From assembly GCF_013030985.1 (NCBI RefSeq), contig NZ_WPYP01000009.1, forward strand, positions 1 through 64,000: DNA of 64,000 bases, given 5' to 3'. A model generated the notes under the pieces. It saw only the letters and a program-made list of their open reading frames with translations, was not told the DNA's origin and searched no databases. Made by a program: the position numbers and the translations under genes. Below are positions 51,847-59,994 of the stretch, in pieces. The first letter of the stretch is position 1. Each line of letters opens with the position of its first letter. The DNA is from Ruegeria arenilitoris (lineage in GTDB: Bacteria; Pseudomonadota; Alphaproteobacteria; Rhodobacterales; Rhodobacteraceae).

Positions 51847-51871
51847 CTGCCCCTAGCATTCCTTGGGGCAG
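51847..51871 (-). promoter_or_regulatory. Hairpin in the ahcY leader
   Basis: CTGCCCC (51847-51853) and GGGGCAG (51865-51871) form a perfect stem with an 11-base loop, 33 bases before the ahcY start. I could not fit the conserved core of the known SAH riboswitch around it, so I record only the hairpin. Confidence 0.4.
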
Positions 51872-51915
51872 GTGGCAACGCGAATGGCCGGAAACGGGGT
51901 TTTCCGCCGCTCAAA

Positions 51916-52230
51916 TCAGCTGGGTTGACCCTTTAGCTTAATCTTTGGGATCGCTTCAAAAAAATCTGTGCCAACGGCGACAATACAACTAATGCCGTTC
52001 GCCTGGGTCACCAGAACCGTGTAGCTTCCGGTTTCCTTCGAGGTCCAGACCTCCATGACCGTCTGCGCACCGCGCGTTTTCTGCAATCCGCCAAAGACCA
52101 GCTCTTCCGAATAGCTGTCCTGCAGCTTGGCGATCACATGCTCGCGTTGTGCACAGCTTTGGGCAAAGGCGGGTGGGGCAGTGGCTGCCATTCCAAAGGC
52201 CAGGGTAATTCCAAACAGTCGCTTAAACAT
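51916..52230 (-). CDS. Small exported hypothetical protein
   Basis: A 104-residue protein with a clear signal peptide (MFKRLFGITLAFGMAATAPP, then AFAQ), so it is secreted to the periplasm. The mature part has two cysteines (SCAQRE and GISCIVAVG) that could pair. It looks like the small secreted proteins often found in Rhodobacteraceae, but I do not recognise it. AAAGGAG precedes ATG 52230. Confidence 0.8.
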   Translation of the reverse strand: MFKRLFGITLAFGMAATAPPAFAQSCAQREHVIAKLQDSYSEELVFGGLQKTRGAQTVMEVWTSKETGSYTVLVTQANGISCIVAVGTDFFEAIPKIKLKGQPS

Positions 52231-52435
52231 AGCTAGCTCCTTTCGATACGAGTTACGTTCCGAGAGGGGCACACCAGGAGGAGCATGCACCCCCCTCAGC
52301 ACAAATGTCGGTATCACCACGCGCCGGTTCAAAGCACGTCTGGTCAAGAAAATGTTGGCAGCCGGTGATCTCGACAGGTACATCATAGCACAAAAACGCG
52401 AAACTTACGTGAGCCACTTCACAAGGCATGGCATA

Positions 52436-53029
52436 ATGGCAACACAAGCACGAGCATGGCAGCGGATGCTGTCGGGGCGCAGGCTGGACCTGCTGGACCC
52501 GACCCCTGTGGACATAGAAATCGAAGATATCGCCCACGGACTGGCCTTTGTGGCCCGCTGGAACGGCCAAACCGCTGGGGATTTTGCCTATTCCGTGGCC
52601 GAGCATTCCCTGCTGGTCGAAGATCTTTTTGGCCGGATAGCGCCCAATGCGCCGGTGAAGTGGCGGCTCGCGGCCTTGTTACATGATGCGCCGGAATATG
52701 TGATCGGAGATATGATCTCACCGGTCAAATCCGCCGTCGGCCCCGATTACGGCGCGCTGGATGACCGGTTGGCGGCAGCGATCCACATTCGGTTCGGGTT
52801 ACCTGCTGCAGTGCCGAAAACGGTGAAACGGCAGATCAAAAAGGCCGACAAGATCAGTGCCTGGATGGAGGCCACCCAGATCGCGGGGTTTTCCGAAGCC
52901 GAGGCGACGAAGTTCTTTGGTCGCCCGGACAAGGCGGTGATGGAGGGGCTGCAGATTAAGCTGCGCCCGCCAGTTGAGGTAAGGCAGGCATACACTGAAC
53001 GACATGAGGCGTTAATAACTCAACTCTGA
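52436..53029 (+). CDS. HD-domain phosphohydrolase (YfbR-like)
   Basis: A 197-residue cytosolic HD-superfamily hydrolase like YfbR 5'-deoxynucleotidase. The metal ligands show in VAEHSLLV (His57) and ALLHDAPEYVIGDMISPVK (His83-Asp84), with later Asp in KKADKISAW. It probably removes phosphate from deoxynucleoside monophosphates. Start ATG 52436 fits the family, whose N terminus is ARAWQRMLSG-like. Confidence 0.87.
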   Translation: MATQARAWQRMLSGRRLDLLDPTPVDIEIEDIAHGLAFVARWNGQTAGDFAYSVAEHSLLVEDLFGRIAPNAPVKWRLAALLHDAPEYVIGDMISPVKSAVGPDYGALDDRLAAAIHIRFGLPAAVPKTVKRQIKKADKISAWMEATQIAGFSEAEATKFFGRPDKAVMEGLQIKLRPPVEVRQAYTERHEALITQL

Positions 53030-53120
53030 AGCGGTTTTGTGGTAAGCAGCGAACCAGAAGAACACGCAACGACCAGTTTTCTGCGTAGGCTACCAAGCAC
53101 TTCAATAGGGAGTTATTTTT

Positions 53121-53441
53121 ATGCCTCATTACATTAATCACTTTACTTGCTCCGCAGCCGCCTGGCCCAAGGATCGCGAAGGTGAAATTGCGGCATGGAC
53201 CGATATGGTCGGTGATGCCAGTGAGCTGGTCGATGGCGAAGGGCCGGTAAAATTCACAGGCTGGATCAGCAATACCGAGGGGTATGTCCTACTCGAAGCA
53301 GAGTCCAAAGCCGAAGTAATCGGAATATGCGCGCAGTTTTGGCCGCTTTTTCACAACGACATAATGGAAATTGTGCCTACCGCAGAAGCTGGACCAGCCA
53401 TTCTGGCCGGCGTAAAGCGCGGGTGGGAAAAGAAAGCATAG
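53121..53441 (+). CDS. DUF3303-like small protein
   Basis: A 106-residue protein with the ferredoxin-like pattern of DUF3303: a strand at each end, WTDMVGDASELVDGEG, then GYVLLEAESKAEVIGICAQF and FHNDIMEIVPTAEA. No membrane or Cys motif is seen. AGGGAG precedes ATG 53121. Family and function assignment are tentative. Confidence 0.7.
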   Translation: MPHYINHFTCSAAAWPKDREGEIAAWTDMVGDASELVDGEGPVKFTGWISNTEGYVLLEAESKAEVIGICAQFWPLFHNDIMEIVPTAEAGPAILAGVKRGWEKKA

Positions 53442-53489
53442 CCGTTGGTGTTTTAGGAGGTCTCTTGTTTTGAAATACCACGGGGGCCG

Positions 53490-54044
53490 CTAACGCGGAC
53501 TACGCTTCGCCAAAATCCGCTGCAACGTCCGGCGGTGCATGTTCAGGCGGCGGGCGGTTTCGCTCACGTTCCGGTCGCACAGCTCATAGACCCGCTGGAT
53601 ATGTTCCCAACGCACGCGATCTGCACTCATGGGGTTTTCCGGCGGCGGGGGCAGTTCGTCGCCCTTGGCCAGCAGTGCGCTAGTGATGTCGGTGGCATCG
53701 GCAGGTTTTGACAGGTAATCGGTCGCGCCGATCTTGACGGCGGCCACGGCGGTGGCAATCGCGCCGTAGCCGGTCAGTACCACAACCCGGCTGTCGGGGC
53801 GCTTTTCACGCAGAACTTCGACCACATCCAGACCGTTGCCATCCTCGAGCCGCAGATCAACCACGGCATAAGCAGGTGGGCGGGCGGTGGAGATGGCGCG
53901 GCCTGCAGCGACAGAGCCTGCGGTTTCAACCTCGAACCCGCGTTTTTCCATGGCCTTGGCCAGTCGCCTCAGAAACGGCTCGTCGTCATCCACCAGAAGC
54001 AGGGATTTATCGGGGCCGATATCGAGGTCTGAGCTGTCCGCCAT
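53490..54044 (-). CDS. regA: Redox response regulator RegA/PrrA/ActR
   Basis: Global redox regulator of photosynthesis, respiration, nitrogen and carbon fixation genes in alphaproteobacteria. The 184-residue protein has the receiver domain with phospho-acceptor Asp63 (VVDLRLEDG), a proline linker (PPPPENPMS) and a C-terminal Fis-type helix-turn-helix (NVSETARRLNMHRRTLQRIL) that is nearly invariant in the family. It lies downstream of the SCO/senC gene and near divergent regB, the standard order. Confidence 0.97.
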   Translation of the reverse strand: MADSSDLDIGPDKSLLLVDDDEPFLRRLAKAMEKRGFEVETAGSVAAGRAISTARPPAYAVVDLRLEDGNGLDVVEVLREKRPDSRVVVLTGYGAIATAVAAVKIGATDYLSKPADATDITSALLAKGDELPPPPENPMSADRVRWEHIQRVYELCDRNVSETARRLNMHRRTLQRILAKRSPR

Positions 54045-54120
54045 ATTCTGTTCTTTCCGCTATTTCACGCCTTTGGCTTAAACATGAGTAATAGCAGCGC
54101 CATTCCAAAGGTCAAACGCA

Positions 54121-54741
54121 TCACAACTTGTCCAGAAAACAACCAACCTTGTCGGCCATCTGTTCCGCCGTGTCATCACGGTTGAAAAACTCAAGAAAAC
54201 CATGCTCGGGCGTCACCAGATAGGTAAAGGTGGAATGGTCGACCAAATAGAACTCGTCGCTTTTGTCATGCGCCCGGTAATAGGTTTTGTAGGCCTGGCT
54301 GGCGGCCTTGACCTGCTCGGGCGAGCCGGTCAACGCGATGGTCTTGCCACCCAGGTTGAAGGCAAAGTCGTCCACCACCTGCGGCGTGTCCCGATCCGGG
54401 TCGATCGAAATGAACAGCGGCGTCACGGACTGACCGCGCTCGGCCAGGATATCCACGGCCTCGGCGTTGCGCGACATGTCAAAGGGGCAGACATCGGGGC
54501 AGAACGTATAGCCGAAATAAACCAGCGTCGGTTCGGTGATCACATCCTTGTCGGTGACCGTCTCGCCCTTGCCGTTGACCAGCTCGAACGGACCGCCGAT
54601 TGCAGCTGTGCCGCCCGCGATCTGGGCCGACCGGCATTGCGCGAACTGATCGTCCGACCCCGCCCCCCGTGTCAGTAGCCACATGGCGCCCAGACCGACG
54701 GCCAGAACAACGGTTGCAAGGATGGCGTAAAGACGGATCAT
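54121..54741 (-). CDS. senC: SCO1/SenC/PrrC-family copper protein
   Basis: Membrane-anchored thioredoxin-fold protein that carries copper to cytochrome oxidase and links to RegBA signalling. The 206-residue protein has an N-terminal anchor (about 4-23), the metal motif CPDVC (Cys81, Cys85) and His168 (LVDHSTF). It starts at ATG 54741 and is divergent from regB and upstream of regA. Confidence 0.94.
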   Translation of the reverse strand: MIRLYAILATVVLAVGLGAMWLLTRGAGSDDQFAQCRSAQIAGGTAAIGGPFELVNGKGETVTDKDVITEPTLVYFGYTFCPDVCPFDMSRNAEAVDILAERGQSVTPLFISIDPDRDTPQVVDDFAFNLGGKTIALTGSPEQVKAASQAYKTYYRAHDKSDEFYLVDHSTFTYLVTPEHGFLEFFNRDDTAEQMADKVGCFLDKL

Positions 54742-54831
54742 GACATCAATCCTGAGATGAGGGGTTGTTGATCGTTTCCGCCGGGACACCTATCAAGATG
54801 ATCAGCCGATGCAACAGGACAAAATGGACCG

Positions 54832-56229
54832 ATGGCAAATTCCAACATCACATTATGGCGCAGTCAGGAACGCAGCAGCTGGATCCGGCTGCGCACGCTG
54901 ATCCTGCTGCGCTGGGTGGCCATTTTCGGTCAGTTCACGGCGATCACGGTTGCGCAGCAGTATTTTCAGGTGCAGCTGGAGATGGCGCTGTGCTATGTGG
55001 CCATCGGCGTTTCGGTCATGGGCAATATGACCGCCATCCTGCTGTTTCCGAAAAACAAGCGCCTGACCGAGTTCGAAAACTTCCTGATGGTGCTGTTCGA
55101 CCTGTTGCAGCTGGCGATTCTGCTGTACCTGACCGGCGGCCTGAACAACCCCTTTGCACTGCTGTTGCTGGGGCCGGTCACGATTTCGGCCAATGTGATG
55201 AGCACCCGCTCGACCGTGATCGTGGGGGCGGTGGCGATTGCTCTGACCTCATTGCTGGTTGAATTTCACCTGCCGTTGCGCACCGAAGCGGGGCAGATGT
55301 TGGAAATCCCCGGAATGCTGCTGTTCGGCAATTGGGCGGCGGTTGTTATCGCGATCGTCTTCATCGGTGCCTATTCCCACCGCGTCAGCTCCGAGGTGCA
55401 GTCGATGTCCGATGCTCTGTCCGCTACGCATATGGCACTGGCGCGGGAACAGAAACTGACCGATCTGGGCGGCGTGGTTGCGGCCGCAGCGCATGAGCTT
55501 GGCACGCCGCTGGCCACCATCAAGCTGACCAGCTCCGAACTGATCGAGGAACTGGACGACCGCCCCGACCTGAAAGAAGATGCCGCCCTGATCCGCGAAC
55601 AGGCCAATCGCTGCCGCGATATCCTGCGCGATATGGGCCGGGCCGGTAAAGACGACCTGCATCTGCGTCAGGCCCCCTTGTCCACCGTGGTGCATGAGGC
55701 CGCCGAGCCACACCTTCATCGGGGCAAGACCGTTCACTTTGCCGAAGGCCCGGCAGGGGACGGCGATGTGCAGCAACCCTCGATCCTGCGCAAGCCCGAG
55801 ATCATTCACGGATTGCGCAACCTGATCCAGAACGCGGTGGATTTTGCCCGTGCCAATGTCTGGGTCGAGGCCGAATGGACCTCGGATCAGATCACCGTCA
55901 ACATCATGGATGACGGGCGCGGATACCCGTCACAGATGATCGGTCGGATCGGCGACCCCTTCATGCGCCGTCGCCGGGCCGAAAAAGATCAAAGCACCCG
56001 CCCTGAGTATGAGGGCATGGGGCTGGGCCTGTTCATCGCCAAGACCCTGCTGGAACGCAGCGGAGCAGAGCTGCACTTCGCCAACGGTTCGGACCCCTAT
56101 CAGAACCTGTGCGACAATCCCGAACGCCGGGGCGCAATTGTACAGGTGTCGTGGCCGCGCAATCTGGTGGATGCCCAAACCGGCGATACCCCTGTCCCCT
56201 CGGGTGAGAACCAGCAGATCCAGGTCTGA
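54832..56229 (+). CDS. regB: Redox sensor kinase RegB/PrrB/ActS
   Basis: Membrane kinase of 465 residues that phosphorylates RegA in reducing conditions. Six helices are predicted in the first 185 residues, including the quinone-related GGLNNPF (102-108). The H-box is AAHELGTPLA with His221; 40 residues on is Cys261 (NRCRDIL), the same spacing as the redox-active Cys265 of the Rhodobacter capsulatus protein from its His225. The ATPase domain has NLIQNAVDFA and GMGLGLFIAK. Confidence 0.96.
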   Translation: MANSNITLWRSQERSSWIRLRTLILLRWVAIFGQFTAITVAQQYFQVQLEMALCYVAIGVSVMGNMTAILLFPKNKRLTEFENFLMVLFDLLQLAILLYLTGGLNNPFALLLLGPVTISANVMSTRSTVIVGAVAIALTSLLVEFHLPLRTEAGQMLEIPGMLLFGNWAAVVIAIVFIGAYSHRVSSEVQSMSDALSATHMALAREQKLTDLGGVVAAAAHELGTPLATIKLTSSELIEELDDRPDLKEDAALIREQANRCRDILRDMGRAGKDDLHLRQAPLSTVVHEAAEPHLHRGKTVHFAEGPAGDGDVQQPSILRKPEIIHGLRNLIQNAVDFARANVWVEAEWTSDQITVNIMDDGRGYPSQMIGRIGDPFMRRRRAEKDQSTRPEYEGMGLGLFIAKTLLERSGAELHFANGSDPYQNLCDNPERRGAIVQVSWPRNLVDAQTGDTPVPSGENQQIQV

Positions 56230-56230
56230 G

Positions 56231-56246
56231 TTAAGACCCCGTTAAC
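56231..56246. promoter_or_regulatory. CtrA-type binding site upstream of divL
   Basis: TTAAGACCCCGTTAAC is a full TTAA-N7-TTAAC site, with the TTAACCAT half-site form at its right side. It starts two bases after the regB stop and ends 43 bp before the divL start. CtrA is the master regulator whose phosphorelay DivL controls, so the site and the gene fit together. Confidence 0.65.
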
Positions 56247-56289
56247 CATTAGCACGCATAGTCCCTCCGGTATCAATTCCGGAGAGCGC

Positions 56290-57795
56290 ATGGTCGACTG
56301 GATCATTCTGGCCGCGATCAGCCTTGTGTCTGCCAGCCTGGCGGTGCAGTGGCTTTTGCCCCGCCGCCGGCAGAGGGGCGACAATTTCGGCCTGTCCGCA
56401 CCCGCATCACTGTATGATGCGGTGTTTCTGTTCGATGGCAATCGCCTGATCAGCCACTCCGACATCGCGCTTGAAGGGTTCGAAGCCGTCCGCGACTGGC
56501 CCGACCTGCGTCGGCTGCTGCAACGGGATTTTCCCAGCTTTCCCGAAACACCCGACCATATCCGCCATCTGGGTACGTTGGTCATTCCCGCGATCGATTG
56601 CACCGTCGAACGGGACATTCTGTGCGAATGGATTGACGGCATCGTCCGCGTTCAGCTGCGCGACAGCGCCGAACGCCCCACCCTGGTCCAGCGCGATGCG
56701 CAGGATCCGATCCGTCTGGCGATGGAGCAAGCTCCGTATCCTGTCTGGCTGCTGGATCATCAAGGCAATGTCCGTTGGTGCAATGCTGCCTATGTCACAT
56801 TGGTCAGAAAGGTCCGTGGCCCCGATACAGATCTGACCGCACCGCTGTTTCCCGGGGCGGACGGGGATGCACGGCTGGGTGCTAAAACCCGCATCTCGAT
56901 CTCGTCCGAGAGCAGTGAGAACAAGCTGTGGTTCGACCTGACGCTTGTCGATCACCCCGAAGGTCACCTGTGTTACGCGGTTGATATCAATGCCATTGTT
57001 GCCGCCGAAACTGCCCAGCGCAAATTCGTCCAGACCATGACGAAAACCTTTGCCCAGCTGTCCATCGGACTGGCCATATTTGACCGCAACCGACAATTGG
57101 CGCTGTTTAACCCGGCGCTGATCGACCTGACCACCCTGCCCCCGGATTTCCTCAGCTGCCGCCCCAGCCTGTCCAGCTTTTTTGACCGGCTGCGGGATCA
57201 GCACATGATGCCGGAACCCAAGAATTACCGCAGTTGGCGCAGCCAGATGAATGACCTGCTCGAGGCCGCCGAGGACGGGAATTATCAGGAAACCTGGTCG
57301 CTGCCTTCCGGATCGGTCTATTCGGTCAGCGGGCGCCCGCATCCCGACGGTGCGGTGGCGTTCCTGTTCGAAGATATCACCGCCGAGATTACCCTGACCC
57401 GCCGGTTCCGCTCGGAAATGGACCTGATGCAATCGGTGCTGGACAAGCTGGCCGATGCCATCGCGGTGTTCGGCGATGACGGAACGCTGGCCTTCACCAA
57501 CCGCGCCTATCAAGAACTGTGGGGGGCCTCTGATGAGACCGGGTTCGAACCGGACTCGGTGCTGGACGTGACCCGCAGCTGGCAGGACCAATGTGCCGCC
57601 ACGCCACTGCTGGGTGAGGTTCGCGACTTTGTCGAGATGCGCGACAACCGCGCCGAATGGTCGGGCGAGATACGTATGCGCAACGGCACCGATCTGACCT
57701 GTTTCGTCAGTCCGATGCAGAATGGCGCAACGATTGTCCGGTTCGTGGTGGACGAGCTTGCGACAACACAGCCGATCCGCCAAATCAGCGCCTGA
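56290..57795 (+). CDS. divL: DivL-like PAS protein without kinase domain
   Basis: A 501-residue protein: one N-terminal helix (3-22), then about three PAS domains (about 150-245, 255-370, 385-490) and no histidine-kinase H-box or ATPase motif. In Rhodobacter the DivL protein is described as a PAS-domain protein acting in the CckA-ChpT-CtrA phosphorelay, and divL precedes tsaE in many alphaproteobacteria, as here. The CtrA-type site at 56231 supports the name. The call rests on architecture, place and site; other PAS sensor roles are possible. Confidence 0.75.
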   Translation: MVDWIILAAISLVSASLAVQWLLPRRRQRGDNFGLSAPASLYDAVFLFDGNRLISHSDIALEGFEAVRDWPDLRRLLQRDFPSFPETPDHIRHLGTLVIPAIDCTVERDILCEWIDGIVRVQLRDSAERPTLVQRDAQDPIRLAMEQAPYPVWLLDHQGNVRWCNAAYVTLVRKVRGPDTDLTAPLFPGADGDARLGAKTRISISSESSENKLWFDLTLVDHPEGHLCYAVDINAIVAAETAQRKFVQTMTKTFAQLSIGLAIFDRNRQLALFNPALIDLTTLPPDFLSCRPSLSSFFDRLRDQHMMPEPKNYRSWRSQMNDLLEAAEDGNYQETWSLPSGSVYSVSGRPHPDGAVAFLFEDITAEITLTRRFRSEMDLMQSVLDKLADAIAVFGDDGTLAFTNRAYQELWGASDETGFEPDSVLDVTRSWQDQCAATPLLGEVRDFVEMRDNRAEWSGEIRMRNGTDLTCFVSPMQNGATIVRFVVDELATTQPIRQISA

Positions 57796-57836
57796 ACCGG
57801 GTTGCAGCCGACAGGGCCTGAGGTCATTGTGGCGCC

Positions 57837-58310
57837 ATGACGTTGCACCCTCGTTCCATCACCCTGACTTCGCCCGAAGAAACAGCCCGGTTCGCCGCCC
57901 GGCTGGGGGCGGAATTGCGCCCCGGCGACGTGGTGCTGCTTGAAGGTGTCATCGGCAGCGGCAAGACGCATTTCGCCCGCAGCCTGATCCAATCCCTGAT
58001 GACTGTGCCCGAGGATGTGCCCTCGCCCACCTACACGCTGGTACAGGCCTATGACACACCGGCCGGCGAGATCTGGCATTGCGATCTCTACCGGCTGAGC
58101 GCCGTGGAAGAGATCGAGGAATTAGGCCTGACTGAGGCATTTGATAAAGCCATCTGCCTGGTTGAATGGCCCGACAAGCTGGGTCCGCTGACCCCTGAAA
58201 CCGCCCTGAAACTAAGCTTTGAAACAGACCCTGATACGATGGAAAACCGTCACCTGACCCTGTCGTGGTCCGATCCGAAATGGCCCCAAAAACTGGAGAG
58301 CGCCGCATGA
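57837..58310 (+). CDS. tsaE: tRNA threonylcarbamoyladenosine ATPase TsaE
   Basis: P-loop ATPase that drives the TsaD-TsaB complex in t6A synthesis. The 157-residue product has EGVIGSGKTHFARSL (Walker A), SPTYTLVQ and HCDLYRL. It overlaps amgK by 4 bp. Confidence 0.95.
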   Translation: MTLHPRSITLTSPEETARFAARLGAELRPGDVVLLEGVIGSGKTHFARSLIQSLMTVPEDVPSPTYTLVQAYDTPAGEIWHCDLYRLSAVEEIEELGLTEAFDKAICLVEWPDKLGPLTPETALKLSFETDPDTMENRHLTLSWSDPKWPQKLESAA

Positions 58311-59311
58311 CTAACAGGGCCGTGCTGGCCGAGGCGCTGATAGCACAAACACCATGGGCCAACGCAAGGCGCGCGCCACTGGCCGGGGATGCCTCGAACC
58401 GCCGATACGAGCGTCTGACCGATCCCGAAACCGGCCGAACCGCCGTGCTGATGGACTCCCCTCCGGGCAAGGCCGAACCGGTCGAGGACTTTGTCCGCAT
58501 GGCGAACCATTTGCGGTCCATCGGCCTGAGCGCGCCCGAGATTTACGCCGAGGACACGGAATACGGCTTTCTGCTGCTGGAAGATCTGGGGGACAACCTG
58601 TTTGCCCGCATCCTGAAGCAGGATCCAAAGATGGAGCGGCAGCTATACGAGGCTGCAACCGATGTCCTGATCGCGCTGCATCAGGCCCCCACCCTGTCTC
58701 TGCCCTCATACGGCCCATCACTGATGACCGAGCTGGCGGCGCTGTCCTTCACCAAATACGCGCAGGCGGTTTTGGGTCAGCACGACGCGGACGCGCGGGA
58801 ACAATTCGAACACCGGTTTTCAGACATTCTGCATCAGGAAACTTCGGGTACCAAAGTGGTGATCCAGCGCGACTACCACGCCGAGAACATGATCTGGCTG
58901 CCGGACCGTGAAGGCGTGAAACGGGTGGGTTTGCTGGACTTCCAAACTGCCATGCTGGGCCATCCGGCTTATGACCTTGTTTCGATGTTACAGGATGTCC
59001 GCCGCGACGTGGCTCCGGGGACCGAGATGCGGATGGTCAACCGCTATCTTAACGCAACTGGCGTGAACGATCACGACTTCCGCACCGCTTATGCGGTGCT
59101 GGGGGCGCAGAGAAACCTGCGGATTCTGGGCGTGTTTGCCCGTCTGGCGACGGAATACGGCAAACCTCAGTACGTTGATCTGATCCCGGCCACATGGGCG
59201 CATCTGATGCGCGATCTGGACCATCCTGCGCTGGCCACCGTGGCCGATCTGCTGCGTACGGCCCTGCCCGCGCCAACCCCGGAAAATCTGGACAGGCTCA
59301 GACAGACATGA
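58307..59311 (+). CDS. amgK: N-acetylmuramate/N-acetylglucosamine kinase AmgK
   Basis: Phosphorylates the anomeric carbon of MurNAc or GlcNAc released from the cell wall, giving MurNAc-1-phosphate for MurU. The 334-residue aminoglycoside-phosphotransferase fold has the catalytic VVIQRDYHAENMIW and VGLLDFQTAMLGHPAYD. ATG 58307 overlaps the tsaE stop and its own stop overlaps murU. This is the bypass recycling route that avoids MurA and its fosfomycin sensitivity. Confidence 0.9.
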   Translation: MTNRAVLAEALIAQTPWANARRAPLAGDASNRRYERLTDPETGRTAVLMDSPPGKAEPVEDFVRMANHLRSIGLSAPEIYAEDTEYGFLLLEDLGDNLFARILKQDPKMERQLYEAATDVLIALHQAPTLSLPSYGPSLMTELAALSFTKYAQAVLGQHDADAREQFEHRFSDILHQETSGTKVVIQRDYHAENMIWLPDREGVKRVGLLDFQTAMLGHPAYDLVSMLQDVRRDVAPGTEMRMVNRYLNATGVNDHDFRTAYAVLGAQRNLRILGVFARLATEYGKPQYVDLIPATWAHLMRDLDHPALATVADLLRTALPAPTPENLDRLRQT

Positions 59312-59994
59312 CCCGACCTTCCGAAGCCGTGATGCTGTTCGCCGCCGGGTTTGGCACCCGCATGGGCGCGATGACCAAGGATCGCCCCAAACCTCTGATC
59401 GAGGTCGCGGGCCGCCCGCTGATCGATCATGCGCTGGATTTGGTGAACGATCTCGGACCTGATCGCGTGGTGGCCAACCTTCACTACCTGCCCGATCAGC
59501 TTGAGGCGCATCTGTCGCCCAAAGGCGTACTGTTGTCGCGTGAAGAGCCCGAGATTCTGGAAACGGGCGGCGGATTGCGGGCCGCTTTGCCCCTGCTGGG
59601 ACCGGATCCGGTCTATACCCTGAACACTGATGCGATCTGGGCCGGGCCGAATCCTTTGACCCTGCTGCGCGATGCCTGGGATCCTGATCGGATGGACGCA
59701 TTGCTGATGTGCATTCCGACCAACCAGACCATCGGCCACACCGGCAAGGGAGATTTCACCGCCGATGCCGAGGGACGGATCACTCGTGGCCCCGGCCTGG
59801 TTTATGGCGGGGCGCAGATTCTAAAAACCGAGGGGCTGACGGCTATTCCGGACAAGGCATTCTCGCTGAACCTGCTGTGGGACCAGATGCACAGCCAAGG
59901 GCGTCTTTTCGCGGCCACCTATCCCGGTCTCTGGTGCGATGTGGGCCGCCCCGAAGGGATCGCCTTGGCCGAAGGGCTGATCGCGGATGTTTAA
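59308..59994 (+). CDS. murU: N-acetylmuramate alpha-1-phosphate uridylyltransferase MurU
   Basis: Converts MurNAc-1-phosphate and UTP into UDP-MurNAc for peptidoglycan. The 228-residue nucleotidyltransferase has FAAGFGTRMGAMTKDRPKPL (10-29) and YTLNTDAIWAG. It directly follows amgK with a 4-bp overlap, the usual pairing, and overlaps addB by 8 bp. Confidence 0.91.
   Translation: MTRPSEAVMLFAAGFGTRMGAMTKDRPKPLIEVAGRPLIDHALDLVNDLGPDRVVANLHYLPDQLEAHLSPKGVLLSREEPEILETGGGLRAALPLLGPDPVYTLNTDAIWAGPNPLTLLRDAWDPDRMDALLMCIPTNQTIGHTGKGDFTADAEGRITRGPGLVYGGAQILKTEGLTAIPDKAFSLNLLWDQMHSQGRLFAATYPGLWCDVGRPEGIALAEGLIADV

Noticed and set aside
51815-51915. Known SAH riboswitch upstream of ahcY
   Set aside because: Only a simple hairpin is visible; the conserved core and pseudoknot of that riboswitch could not be matched by eye.
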